Shown here piece after piece: positions 11,350 to 23,099 of a stretch of 64,000 nucleotides of DNA (its first letter is position 1; every line of letters begins with the position of its first letter). Position numbers and translations under genes: made by a program. This stretch comes from Macrothele yani (lineage: Eukaryota; Arthropoda; Arachnida; Araneae; Macrothelidae): NCBI GenBank assembly GCA_039090855.1, contig CM077011.1, forward strand, positions 21,887,001 through 21,951,000, given 5' to 3'. A model generated the notes under the pieces. It did not search any database, was not told the DNA's origin, and saw only the letters and a list, made by a program, of their open reading frames with translations.

Positions 11350-12140
11350 GTCTGGGTGGCAAGAAAGGTGTTTTTTTTTTATTATTTTTTTCAGATTGTT
11401 TGGGAATTTATAAGTTTATAAAGAACTGAACCACAGATTTTCAAATTATCCAGGTTTCGCTATGACAGTTTTCAGATTTTTTATATTCAAATATTTTACT
11501 CAAAAACTGAATTTCGGAATTGCGAACCATTTTTCAGTTTTTTGAAAATTTTGGACTGTAGGAAACAGAGGTCCGACTCAAAATATTTTTGGATTAAGAC
11601 AAGCCACTTTTTTACCCAAGTGGTGACCGCAGATTATGGATGGGTCTTTAATATTTTCCCAACTGGAGGTTAAAGAACCATTTATACTCTCACTTTGCTA
11701 AATTGTATTTCTATCCATACGGGAGAACCTCCTGCCTTTCACACCGAAGCAAGGTATTCATGATGGTGGCTTTTAGAACGTCGCATAGCATAGTGCTTCA
11801 TCTCAGTGTCCTTATAATCAAGGTACCGTCCTGGATACTAGCACCATGTGCATACAAAATGTATTAGTATCTTTACCAGTAAAAATGAGTGAAGTACCAA
11901 GTTTTGGAATGCACTGGTCAGGTTTTTTTGGTTGTTTTTTTCAAATTTCTACCGCTGCGGAGCATGTTTTGTGTTTTATTTATTAGCACTGGGTTCATGT
12001 TTACACGCACCCCATTCTTCTATATATTTACCATATACTACTCCAATGAAAATGATACCTTATTTTCTACATACACTATATTGACAAACTCCACCGAACA
12101 CCTATAAGAGAAACACAACATAGCATTTATTGGCATACAT
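11350..12140. other. Non-coding spacer
   Basis: Several short open frames, T-rich and hydrophobic in translation, match nothing I recognise. No repeat seen. Confidence 0.4.
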
Positions 12141-12142
12141 TA

Positions 12143-13096
12143 GTACGGTGTCGGTCCATCTTTGGCCTTAATGCATGCACTGACCCTTCGAGACATGCTT
12201 TCGACGAGATTTTCGAACACAGCTATAGGTATGCGCTTCCATTCAGTACATAATGCTGCAGTTAACTGTTGCTTAGTAGTAGCCCTTGGTTGCAAACTTC
12301 TTATGCAGTACTATAATTCATCCCATAGGTGCTCTATGGGATTATGGCTCGCTACATTATCCTGCTGGAACGAATAAAGCTCGGTTCCATCGTTTTGCCA
12401 CAAAGTTGGTGGGGCATAATTGTCCAGAATATCAAGGTAGACGTGCTGGTTAATAGGTTTGTCCATGATAATCAATGGGCCGGGACCTTACTACCAAAAC
12501 CACCCCCACACGAGTACACTCCCAGCTCCAAACTTGACCGTAGGAAACGTACACTGAGGTAAATAGCGTTCCCTCGGCTGTCGCCATACCGACACATGGC
12601 CATCAGATTCATGGATCGTGTATCTGGATTCATCAGTCCATAGGACCAGTTTCCATTGATCTAAGGTCCACGATAAATGTTCTTTACACCATGCTAAACG
12701 ACGAGTAACATTCCGAGGGAAGATGAAAGGCTTATGAGCAGCCGCACGACCACGGTAACCCAAGGAATGAAGTTCTCTGCGAATGCTACGTGTACATACC
12801 AAAGTTCCAGCATTGTTACTCATCTGTACACTGAGGTCTTCTGCATTAATACGTCGATTAGCTGTAACGACTCTTCTGAGGCTTCGACGTCGTCTATCAC
12901 TGATTTTCTTTGGTCTGCCGGTACGTTTTGCTGCATCAGGCACGCCATGTGTCTTCCACTTATTCAGTACATCCAAAACAGTTGACCTGGGTATGATTAA
13001 ACGCCTCTTTGTTTCTCTTATGGACAACCCACTAATATAACACCCAACAATCTTTCCTTTCTCAAAGTCAGTTCTCTCCCGCAGCGACATTTTCAC
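12143..13096 (-). pseudogene. Tc1-like transposase with deleted catalytic core
   Basis: The minus-strand frame from 13096 to 12491 encodes about 200 residues. An N-terminal paired-like helix-turn-helix region opens it (ERTDFEKGKIVGCYISGLSI, then STVLDVLNKWK), followed by a GRPKK AT-hook-like motif, a second HTH region, and the first catalytic aspartate in VLWTDESRYTIHESDG. After a frame break the reading resumes near 12380 as LYSFQQDNVA, which carries the second aspartate. It is joined almost directly to SHNPIEHLWDEL, which carries the glutamate. Only about 8 residues separate these two instead of 34, so roughly 78 bp of the DD34E core is gone. The C-terminal tail runs to about 12143. Inactive. 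The downstream terminal repeat near 12143 is plausible, but no partner was found upstream. Confidence 0.85.
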
Positions 13097-13099
13097 CCA

Positions 13100-13381
13100 A
13101 CCTCACAGTGCCATATAATCGCGGTCAGCTGCAAGCTTGTTTTTGTACCGTTTACAGCTATACCGCGCATCTTAGCAACATCCGTTCATTTGCTTTTGAT
13201 GGAGTGTACGTTGATTTTTGTCAATTTAGTGTATACTGTAAATGTGTAATATTTTTTATCTGGCATGGACCAGTGAGCATTTTGGCGGACCAGTGATTAG
13301 AAAATGTGAGTGGTTCTCTGGGCCGGTGGAACATTTGTCTAATTCTAATATGAACCTTTTAACTCTCCGTTTTTCATTATA
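13100..13381. other. Spacer between two Tc1 elements
   Basis: No coding sequence recognised. It probably includes the 5' flank of the transposase at 12491-13096. Confidence 0.35.
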
Positions 13382-14790
13382 CACTGCTGGCCACCCAAAA
13401 TGCAACACCAAGAAGGACACGAGATAGCAAAGCCAGATTTACTGGACACGTAACAACAGATACAAAGATGAAACGATTGAGCTTACAGCACCGCGCGACT
13501 TGCGGAACACGCAGACGTTAATAGTTCGTATGGCCCTCATTGCTGGTAATAACGACCGCTACACTCAGCGACATCGAACGAAAGAGGCTTTGGATGTGTG
13601 CTTGGGATATGTTGGGCCAAGCTGCTTCCACACGTTGCCACAGTTCATCAGGTGTAGCCGCGGGTGGTGCTTCCCGGGACACTCGGTTGCCGTTCAGCGA
13701 CCAGACGTGTTCGGTGGGGAACATACCGGGAGAACAGGCGGGCTACGACAGCCGTGACACCTGGTGGGCCGTGAAGAATTGTTGCACGATGCGTGCCACG
13801 TGCGGGCGAGCATTGTCCTGCTGAAACGTGGCCGCTGGCAGGTCCTGAAGGTATGGAAGGACTACAGTCTCCATAACGTCGGAGATGTAGTGGTGGCTGT
13901 TGAGTGTACCGGCGATGCGTACCAGAGAAGTGCGGGTGTCATATCCAATTCCACCCCAAACCATAACGCCAGGCGACGGACTGGAATGGCGATGCATAAT
14001 GCAAGCGTCATACAGTCTCTGGTCGCGGTGCCGCCACACGCGGATCCGACCATCGTAGTGTTGCAGGCAGAAGCCGGATACGTCGGAGAGGACAATGTCG
14101 TGCCATTCCGCAGTCCAGGTGCTGCGTGTAACGGCCCACTGCCGTCGAACTCGCCGGTGGTGTAACATCAATGGTAATCGGAGCAATGGGCGCCTAGAGA
14201 CAAGTCCCCGCTCCTGCAGACGTTGTCAAACGGTACGTGCTGACACAGGTTGTTGCGCAACACACCCTAATTCCTGCGCTAACGTTCGTGATGTGGCGGT
14301 GCGAGCCGTCAATGCCCGCCGCACAACATACCGGTCCTCTCGTTCGGTGGAGTGCCGCGGCGGTGGCAATCGCTCACGTCGGTCCGTACGTCCCTCCTGC
14401 ACCCACCGAATCCATATTCACCTCACCTTTGCTGGATGTCGTCCCACACGGGCGCCGATGTCTCGATACGATAAACCGCTATCTCAATAAGCCATTATTC
14501 GTCCTCTGTCGAACTCTGAAACGTGCTGGAATGACTGCCGTATACTGCGACGAGGCATCAGGTAGTTTCTCACGCACTGGTCCGGCAGCACAACACACTT
14601 CCACTACTTACACCCTGCCTTCTGTGCACCCTTCTTATAGAGCTTCTCGGTGGCGTTCCGGGCGCACAGGATTTGCATATACCCTGCAATGCTAATCGCT
14701 TGCATGCCCTTTCGCGGACGACGCATGCTGCGAATTTCAGGCCAATCGGATGCTTCCTTCTTGGTGTTGCGTTTTGGGTGGCCAGCAGTG
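13382..14790 (-). mobile_element. Tc1-like transposon, family 1, copy 1
   Basis: A complete 1,409-bp element. Inverted termini of about 35 bp begin cactgctggccacccaaaat on both sides, and each end abuts a TA dinucleotide (13380-13381 and 14791-14792), the standard Tc1/mariner target duplication. The transposase runs on the minus strand and is described separately. A second family member sits at 53309-55008 in the opposite orientation. Confidence 0.93.
13518..14696 (-). pseudogene. Transposase pseudogene of the Tc1 element
   Basis: The best-preserved block (14186 to 13743) reads through RRVRRQWAV, the first aspartate region SDVSGF, GVMVWGGIGYDT, and FQQDNARPH with the second aspartate. The next block (13724 to 13518) begins MFPTEHVWSL and carries the glutamate, which keeps a D-34-E spacing across the frame break. 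The first motif is degraded: the usual DESRF has become DVSGF, so the aspartate remains but its neighbours are changed. The N-terminal DNA-binding half (about 14696-14190) is scattered over frames. A cut-and-paste transposase that is no longer functional. Confidence 0.85.
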
Positions 14791-14794
14791 TATT

Positions 14795-15056
14795 TAAAAC
14801 AAGTTTTGAATTTATTACATTTTTGTACATTTATGACCAAAATTACACATGTTTTATGAGTAACGTCCCAACCTTTTTCCAAAATCTCTCGCTATTCTGT
14901 TATTTTCTAATCTTTCCGCAATCATTTTGTTTCCCATCATCAAATGTTATTGTATTCATGCTCAGATGTGTAGCAAGCGTTACAGGCAAAATCCTTTTGC
15001 TGTCGATCGGAGGACAAGATGAGAAACGTTTATAAATCATTTTTCTACATTACTTA
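14795..15056. other. Spacer between transposons
   Basis: AT-rich, nothing recognised. Confidence 0.4.
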
Positions 15057-15058
15057 TA

Positions 15059-16230
15059 CACGGTCGAGTCATTGTATTGTGACCATCAGCTAATATCCAG
15101 AGTAACCCCGGTGTGGAGCTCCGACAACAGCTAAACGGGATGGGATGACTCAATAAGGTGCTGGAAGGTGTTCACAGGTATGTGGAGCCATGCCGACTCC
15201 AGTGCATGTGACAGCTGCTGGAGCGAACAACACGAGCGAACAACACGATCGAGGTGGTCCCACAGATGCTCAAATGGGTTTACGTCCGGGGAATTAGGGG
15301 GCCAGGGAAGTACTTTAAAGTCTTCATGGTACTCTTCTAACCACTCTCGGACATTCTTAGCTGTGTCACACGTCGCATTGTCGCGCTGGAAGATCCCATC
15401 CGCCCTTGGGAAGAAAATCAGCTTCTATGGGTGTACGTGGTATGCAAGAATGGATTCATAAGGAATTCGGTCCATAGTACTTTTCACAGGTATGAGTGGA
15501 CCCAGAGAATGCAACTCAGACATTTCCTAGACCATAGCGCTACCACCACCAGCTTGTGCTCTTCCAGCAATGGTTGAAGCTTGTTTGTTCTCCGATTTTT
15601 CTCGCCTTATACGTCCAACGTCCATCCGTTCGATGAAGCAGAAAACAGGACTCATCGTAGAAGGCAATGCTTTGCCAATTAGGGGAGGTCCAATTCCCAT
15701 ACTGCACTGCAAATGTAAACATTTTCTGCCGATGTACCATCATTAGCATAGGTGCAATGACCACCCGTCTGCATCGGAGCCCCATACGCAGCATGGTTCA
15801 ACGGTCGTTTTAGACACCCTTCCGGTAGCCCCCCGATTCATTCGGCCAGTGAGTTGCTCCACTGTAGCGTGTCGATCGGCCCTCACGCACCTTCGTAGCC
15901 GACGTTCACCTCTCATATCAATGGCACGTGGTGCTCCACAGTTTCCATATCACGATACACTTTAACCACAGCAGCACCCGAACACTTCACAAACTACTAT
16001 TTTTCAGAAATACAGCCACCCTTGGCGCGAAAGCCGATAATCATCCGTTTTTTCAAATCTGATAAATCGGTCTTTTTATCCGTGACAGCAACAAATGATA
16101 GGTTTTCAGAATACCTACAACACGCCATATGTATGCTATAAACCAGCTCATGGCATGTGCATTCTGTCATTGGCTACGCGCTGTTGATGGCAAAAGTAGG
16201 AGTTGGTCACAAAAATGTGACTCGACTGTG
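15059..16230 (-). mobile_element. Tc1/mariner-type transposon with D-36-E spacing
   Basis: A 1,172-bp element bounded by TA on both sides. Its inverted ends begin cacggtcgagtca on the left and cacagtcgagtcac on the complementary right end. The transposase is on the minus strand. Around 15640-15760 it reads WQSIAFYDESCFLLHRTDG (first aspartate). Near 15395-15260 it reads FQRDNATCDTAKN, then VLPWPPNSPDVNPFEHLWDH (second aspartate and glutamate), in one uninterrupted frame. I count 36 residues between the second aspartate and the glutamate, not the 34 of classical Tc1. The remaining frames are broken by stops and shifts, so it looks dead. Spacing variants of this kind define separate Tc1/mariner families; DD36E is one described group, but membership is my inference. 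Confidence 0.85.
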
Positions 16231-16808
16231 TATATTTCTGTTTGTCACAAAAGTGCACGAGACAGGCAAATGTGAGCTTCACTTTTGAAGCCAACGCATC
16301 AAAATCAATAAGAAACAGCAATGAACTTCAGACAACAAAACATTTGTAGACCTGTGTAAACTTTTGATGCTATGCATCTTTCCCGGCAGTCCTAAAGTAA
16401 ATTGCAAGTAAATAAAAATCAGTTTTATAATATCTCATTGAAATCTGCGTAAATTACAAGAACCCGATGTTAAATATGATAAAAGCTATTACAAAAATGC
16501 ATTCTGATGTTATGTATCCCTCCCAATAGTAGTAAAGCATGCGTCACAGCGAAATGTGGTGGCCTCTAGAACTCTCACCTTTCGGAGAGGTTAACTGCTA
16601 TTGACGAGAGCTTTAAAATGATGTATAAGACGATTGTAACCTGAATAATTCTTAGACAAAGAGTTACAAATCCTCCTCACTAACACGCTTACTATTCGGC
16701 TTTACTTTCTATCTTGAGGACACATTTCAGTTTAGCCATTCGTAAATAGACTTTCGTAGTTGCATAATATTTCATGGGTCCCTGGCTTGTTGTCTAAATC
16801 GGACTAAG
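16231..16808. other. Non-coding spacer
   Basis: No gene or repeat recognised. Confidence 0.4.
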
Positions 16809-17020
16809 ACGCCCCGGTGGCGCAGTGGTCTAAGCGATGGCCTCGGATCATTCGTCCAAAAGTGGTCCGGGTTCGAATCCCAGTGAGGCATGGATGTTGT
16901 GTTTGTCTTACGGCACTGGCTCTTTCCCTTCTCTGGAACCAGCTACTCTAAATTAGGGACGGGCGACTGCTTATAGTCCATTGAGTTGCTCACGGTGGTC
17001 GTTAAACCTCCAATAAAAAA
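16809..17020 (+). repeat. tRNA-derived SINE, family A
   Basis: A well-preserved plus-strand copy with box A, box B (gggttcgaatcc), full body and A-tail. Its flanks match at 11 of 12 positions (aaatcggactaa before, aaatcggaataa after), a slightly worn target-site duplication. Confidence 0.9.
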
Positions 17021-19408
17021 ATCGGAATAACATTGTTTTTGAAACACTACAGTTGGAATAATATTGGCGCAGCCATAGTGTAGTAAATATTTACTTTTAT
17101 GACTCACATATCTTGTTTTATTGATTTTTCGATAATAATAACATTCACTAATCCACTTTCCTGAGTACAACTCAGTGCCAGGAATTAGAAAACCTTATCG
17201 CTTTTTATGATGTAATTCTACTTACTATGCACCATGCTGTGGCTATGCGTGGTCACGAGTGACTTGAATAAATGCATACTTTCGAATCGCTAGTTTGATT
17301 CCCACCCATTGAAACCTTGTCAAGCGAAAGCTGCATAGCATGAATGAGCTACTAATAGTATCCGAGTGTTCTCTCTATTTTTTTAGACGCTCCAAAAAAA
17401 TTGTAGATATGTATAAACTATTTCAGAATCAGGTATTTAAAATTTCATACTGACTATGAAATTCTGTTTTTCATAAGAATAAATATACCAAGTTGGGGGA
17501 GAAATCAGAGGGTCGAACTTCTGACTATTCAAAAGTGTTTGGTTAGAGTCCTGAATGCGGTATTTACGGTGCTATTTTAAAGCCAGTCATTCCAGCAAAG
17601 CGCCAAAACCATTAGACAAACGTCACCCTTGCCTCATCCGTCAATCGAACTAATGCTGACCCAATATCTCCCTCCCTAGAAAGCCTAAGACCAAAGCATT
17701 AGAGATAAGTTCCCTCCGTTTGTGACGTCACTCTCAGGTAACACGGCCTGATATGTCGGTATTGCGTTTGATGTCAGACAGCTCAACGTTGGAAACCAAT
17801 CGGAAGCCTTTGTTTCCGCGTGACGTCACTAAAAGAGGGTGGTGATGTTATGGCTTCGCATTTTGTAGACGGTCTTGGCTAAATGGCTACAAATTATGTT
17901 CATTTCTCTTCCCGGAACGAGTCTTCAGCGAGAAGCGGCAAGGAGTGATTTAAGCTTGTATCGTACGGCTCAAAAAAACCCGAAAGTAAAAAACGTTGGA
18001 CATAAATATAAGGGTGGTTATAACAAAGAGGGAAAGTGGTATGGTTATATTGCTGAAAAAAGGTTGAACAAAACAATGAATATAATAAGCAATCTGAGTC
18101 CGGGATCTTTATCAACAGACACACCAGTATACCTTGCTCAGTTTTAAGGGTAATCATGTCAAGAAACAAAATTGTGGAAGACAAATAGCGGAGAAAAATA
18201 GCTTTTCCTGAAAGAACCTGCAGAAGAGCAGCACTGATAAGACATTCTGGTGTCATTTAGCTGATTTATCTGGAGAAAAGCGAGCACCACTTTTGTTTCA
18301 AACGCCAAAGTCTCAAAATTTATTATCCCAATAACAAATAAGAAGGAAAATGAGGAACCTGTAGGCTCCAATACCACAAAAAGTTAGTAAGTCAACAAAT
18401 ATAACAAACATCAGAACAAATCAAATGCCTATAATAAAAAGTTTTGCATATTCTTCAAAACAGTTTCAGAAAAAAGGCAACAGCAGAGACTGTCATGAAA
18501 AGCGCTGTATCGATAATTACGTGGGAATAACCCCATTTTAAGTTGAGTTTAATTCATTTTGAATCAGTAAAAATTCTTTTAGAAACATGTAAAAATAAAT
18601 TTATTTCGATTGCATCAGTCATGCTGTATAGAGTAAGGGTATACCGACGAAAAAGAGATATTATTGAAAAATGTAGTGTCCCTCACGAAAATTCCATATT
18701 TATTTGCATACATGTAGTTGATGGCTTAGACCTAAGCAAAATAGAACCTGCTTCCTTAATCGAAAGTGCTTCAGTTGAGAAACTGAATTTAATAAGAGAA
18801 TTCTTAAATTCGGCTTCCAAGAACAGATTTACGGACTCGAGAAAAGATTCGAGGTTTTCCTTTAGATCTATTCTTAGAGAAACTTTTTCTCTGAGATTCA
18901 ATTTACCAGTCACATGGCGCAAGCTAAATATTGAATTTTCTGAGAGTTACAGTATCTTGAGAAGAAAAATATTCCCAAATTCCGATGTGTACAGCAACAC
19001 AGCAGATAAATCCTGATCAGTCCGACAGATATGGTGGCACAAAATAATCTGAGGGTGCTTGTCACTGAGCAAAATAACGATTATATGTGAAAAACACTAA
19101 ACATTTTCACTGGTAGGAATTTCAGAAAAAGATAGAAAAGAACTGAACATATTGTATTTCTTCTAGTCAAAAAAGAAGCCTAATCTGGTTATTACAGCAA
19201 CTCAAATGATAACTGGGATCTAGAACAGTGATCTCTGTACCTGGAATTTTGCCTACATTTTCTAGGTGAAGCACAAAGATTTGTAAAATAAAATTATATT
19301 TAACAACGACCAAAAACAGAGGTAACATGGCGAGAAAAAAATTGCGGTTACGAAAGAAATCGTCGCTCCGTCCAACTTCCGTTTTCAGGAAATTTTACTT
19401 CCATTTCC
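17021..19408. other. Long stretch without a recognised gene
   Basis: Two open frames stand out but are unrecognised. One is 17875-18147 (90 codons, lysine- and tyrosine-rich second half). The other is 18543-19016 (157 codons, charged, with repeated SRKDSRFS-like serine/arginine stretches). Both start with ATG, but I see no domain, signal peptide, splice context or supporting repeat. Two TGACGTCA palindromes lie upstream of the first frame (17723-17730 and 17821-17828). These could be remnants of a host exon or of an unknown element. Confidence 0.3.
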
Positions 19409-19540
19409 TTTTTTTTTTTTTAATTGGGGTTTTAAAGAGCCAGTGAGCAACTCAGTGGGCTCTAAGCAGTCGTCCATTTCTAAATTAGGGTCACTGGTTC
19501 TCAAGAAGGAAGTGAGAACCAGTGCCATAAGGCAAATATC
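19409..19540 (-). repeat. Partial SINE family A
   Basis: A poly(T) followed by the tail and body of family A on the minus strand (gagcaactcagtgggct, ctaaattagggtcactggtt). The match ends near 19540 before the tRNA-like part. 5'-truncated and diverged. Confidence 0.7.
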
Positions 19541-19729
19541 TCAGAGGAATGATCGAAAATGATCGAAGACATATTGAAATGGGGACATATTAAAATAAAA
19601 ATTGGTAAACCTAAGATCAATTAATGCAGGTACTGTAAATTGTCAATGAAGTACAATAATATTTGTCAAGGTCACATATCACATAACGAATGGACTTCAT
19701 ATTTCATATAACGCCATGTTATTAAAACA

Positions 19730-22700
19730 ATCTCTGCCCTGGAAGGTCTAACATCGGAAAAATTAGACATCTATGAAATTAACAGAAAACTAACCAAGGC
19801 TCTTATTCAGACAGCAACTAAAATAGATGGTACTAAATCAAGTTCCACATATGAAGAAAATGTCAGGAAAACAAAACTGTTGATGCAAAAGAGAAGAAAG
19901 ACGAGGACAAATACAGGAACTTTGACTTCCAAAGTGGAATATATAGAGCTATGGAAGATAGTGTGAAGAAGTATCGCAGAATATAAAATGAAATTCGATT
20001 GTGAACTAGTGAGAAAAGAAACTGGAAATAGTTAAAGCCTAAAGAAAGCAAAGGGACATCTCAGTAAGGAATGAAGAAACGAGTAAGGCTAGAAGAAATG
20101 AGTTAAATCACATCCAGATGATTAAGATGGCGCATGGCTACCATAAAGCGATCGTTGAAAAAATTGCTCGATCAATGAAATGTCTAGTCAAAAGTGGATT
20201 ACAATTGGAGACCAGATTTACAAAATATGTTGGCACTGTGGACTACATAACTGAAGTCACTACAATACTAAAAAACATATGCAAAAAACAACACACAGCC
20301 TTTGGAGAAAGTATCAAAAATATTTGAGCCATAGTGCAAAACAAGAGTGAACAAGTTTCTACACTCAACAGACATGGAGTTTACAAAATATGCTTAATTC
20401 CTGTTGACGCAGAATATCCAGCAATAGCATATATAGGATCCACTGCACGACCATTGCGCACAAGACTTTATGAGCACAAGTACTCAATTATTAATAACTT
20501 TGATGCTACCTCTCTTGCACGATTAGTTAATAGAGGTACCTACCGACCAGACCGGACCAATGCCAGTGTGCTGAGCTCAAATCGTAAAAAGCGATCCCTC
20601 CGATTCGCTGAAAGTTTCTTTATTTTATCGCACAACTCTGACTGCTGTAATGAAGAAACTCCAAGTTTTGTTCCAAGTGCCTTGGGCCGTGTTAATGCAG
20701 CCAGAAAAGCACGTTCCTCTCCAACAACACTTAACTCCTAATAATTCACTTACAGCTTGACGATTAATGTCAACTTATTAATTATCATCTCTGTATATAT
20801 TTCTTAGCATATGTAATAGCAATTCGTCGTATTATTTGTTGAATCCGTTTAGCGCATGACCAAACTTTCACTGCATTTATTGCAAACCTCGTTATTCTTA
20901 TCACGTGCTCGCGTAATTTGAAAATGCTGCTTGCTTTTATCCGTTGCTTTGTTTATGTATATTGAAATACCTGACGATGGAGCATTTGGTGCTTTGAAAG
21001 ATATTGTAAGTTGTTGTACCTTAAAATGTCTATTTTAAGTACAGACAGTATTAATAAATACCTTATCATGCTGAAAAGGATTTTCTAATTAAAATAAAGA
21101 AAACACATTATGACATTTAAGGTACAATGCCATAATGAAAAGAAGTTTGTTCTGTAACAAGAAATAGAGGTGACATTTTGACAAGAATTAAAGATTTCCA
21201 CAGAAAACTATATGAAAAGGATGATACAACAATTCCAGTCATGAGGAAAGGTATCAGTACGAAAGTTCCTTTAGTCCTCCCGGCAGAAGTAACACGTGCA
21301 ATTAAGAACATGAAACTGGGAAGAGCTCCAGAAGATGGAATTACAGTGTGCCTTATACAAGAAGCAAGTGGAGAAAGAGAAACTATAAACCCACGTTTTC
21401 GTTAGATGTCTCAACGAAAGAAAAATTCCTGAATATTGGAACAATGCTATAATTATCCTGCTACATAATAAAGGTCACATTGAGGACCTTACGAACTACA
21501 GGCCCATCAGCCTACTATCAATGGTTTATAAAATATTCAGTAAGGTTCTTTCACATCGCCTGAAGATCACAATCGACATGGTTCAGCCGAAGGAACAAGC
21601 TATATTCAGCAGTAGCTATCCTCGTACCGAGAGAACTAATTGAAAGAATATGCACTCCCAGTATAAATGGTGTTTATTGATATTTAAAAGGCGTTTGATT
21701 CCATGAAACCAACAGTAATTACAGTAGCTTTGAAATCCTGCAGTATTCAAGATGCATATATTAGCATTACTAATATAACATGTATGAAAACCCAAGTGCA
21801 AATGTTCGGCTATTTGAGGGTACAGCACCAATAGTAATTGGAGAGGGTGTTTTTGACAAGGTGACACCATATTTCCCAGATCCATTATTGCCACATTTCA
21901 AAATGCCTCAATTATTGAAGTGGGGAAAACAAAGGGATAAAGATTAATGAAGATTTGTTTTTTAACTCAACTTCGTTTTGCGTATTACGTAATCATTTTT
22001 GCAACTTCCCCGTCAAAGCTGAAGAGTGTGATACAGGAACTTTCTAACAAGAGTAAAGAAGTAAGATTCAAAATGAACTTTCAGAAGACAAAACTAATGT
22101 ACAATGCTTTTACAAGAAATGAAGATTTATCGATTCATGGAAAAAAGCTAGAGGTAACCGATACCTACATTTACATTGCACAACAGATACAAAGCAAAAT
22201 TCATATTGATGAAGAAATTAATCGTGGTGTAAAAATTGGATGGAGAGCTTTTGGAAGAAAGGGTATAATTTTAATGAGCAGTATGCCATTATGTCTTAAA
22301 TGAGAAATGTTTAATCAATGCATCCTTCTGGTTCTTACACATGGAGCAGAGACATGGACCTCAAATAAAAAAACATACAAAGACTGCAGAAAACTAAAAG
22401 CAGCGTGGAGATACGCATGCTTGGTGTAACCAGGAAAGATAAACGAGAAACACGTGGGTACAAAAATAACAAGAGTGGTAGACATCATGATCAGAGTAAA
22501 ATCCCTAAATTGTCAATGGGCTGGATATGTTGCCAGAAGAACGGCCCACCAATGGACACCCGAAATTTTAGACTAGGTACCAAGGAACAGAAAAAAGATT
22601 CAGAAGAAAACCACATGGGGTTGGATGGGTGAAGTTCCAATGCATACTGGAGTAATATGGCGGAGACTAGTTCGAGACTGATAGTTGTGGAAGAGACTTG

Positions 22701-22745
22701 GGAGACCTTCATCTAGCAGTTGATTGATAATGGTTGATAATGACT
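19730..22745 (+). pseudogene. Decayed RTE-type LINE, interrupted
   Basis: The flanking parts (19730-20072 and 21135-22745) align in order with the better RTE copy at 51280-53280. Readable blocks include EVTRAIKNMKLGRAPEDGI near 21283-21340, FRMNFQKTKLMYNAFTRNED-like sequence near 22057-22125 and an LEVTDTYIYIAQQI block near 22150. The polymerase FADD motif has eroded to FAYYVIIFA near 21975. It also lacks the N-terminal endonuclease, so it is a 5'-truncated copy. It ends with ttgataatggttgataatga, the family's 3' end. Frameshifts and stops are numerous. A segment of about 1 kb (20075-21130) is foreign and described separately. Confidence 0.85.
20075..21130 (+). mobile_element. Penelope-like element fragment with GIY-YIG endonuclease
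   Basis: This segment interrupts the RTE relic. One plus-strand frame from 20118 to 20741, with a single internal stop at 20325, reads an N-terminal linker (HGYHKAIVEKIARSM) and then HGVYKICLIP, AYIGSTARPLRTRLYEHK and RFAESFFIL. GVY and YIG separated by about 20 residues, the conserved arginine in TRLYEHK and a downstream glutamate are the signature of the GIY-YIG nuclease that follows the reverse transcriptase in Penelope-like retroelements. No reverse transcriptase core is present, so this would be a 5'-truncated insertion carrying only the C-terminal end and about 380 bp of 3' untranslated DNA. An alternative is another GIY-YIG mobile element. Confidence 0.6.
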
Positions 22746-23099
22746 CAAAACATAGATCTTGCAAAATAGCCTTCAACTCTGAATACAGCTCTGCTCATAC
22801 AAAAATCACTCCACCCAATCCGCACCTTTAATCTTGCACTCAGCTCAGAATATGCAACAACTTTGATCTATGTTTGATTGCCCTCTGATCTACTGTCAGG
22901 CTGCCAAATTTCAAGAGCTTGCCATGAGAAACGTTGTGTTGCGTTAAGTAAGAAAATATTTAACGAGGAGAAACTAAACTTACCTGAACACAGAAACTGA
23001 AAACTAGGTTTAAGTTAGAGTTGAATGACAAATTCCGTATTGCTGGCTGCAGTACGTAAATGTTGGTTTATTATGAACAGAATACACTTCATTCTAAGG
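22746..23099. other. Non-coding spacer
   Basis: Nothing recognised until the 15-bp duplication cacttcattctaagg at 23085-23099, which belongs to the next element. Confidence 0.4.
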
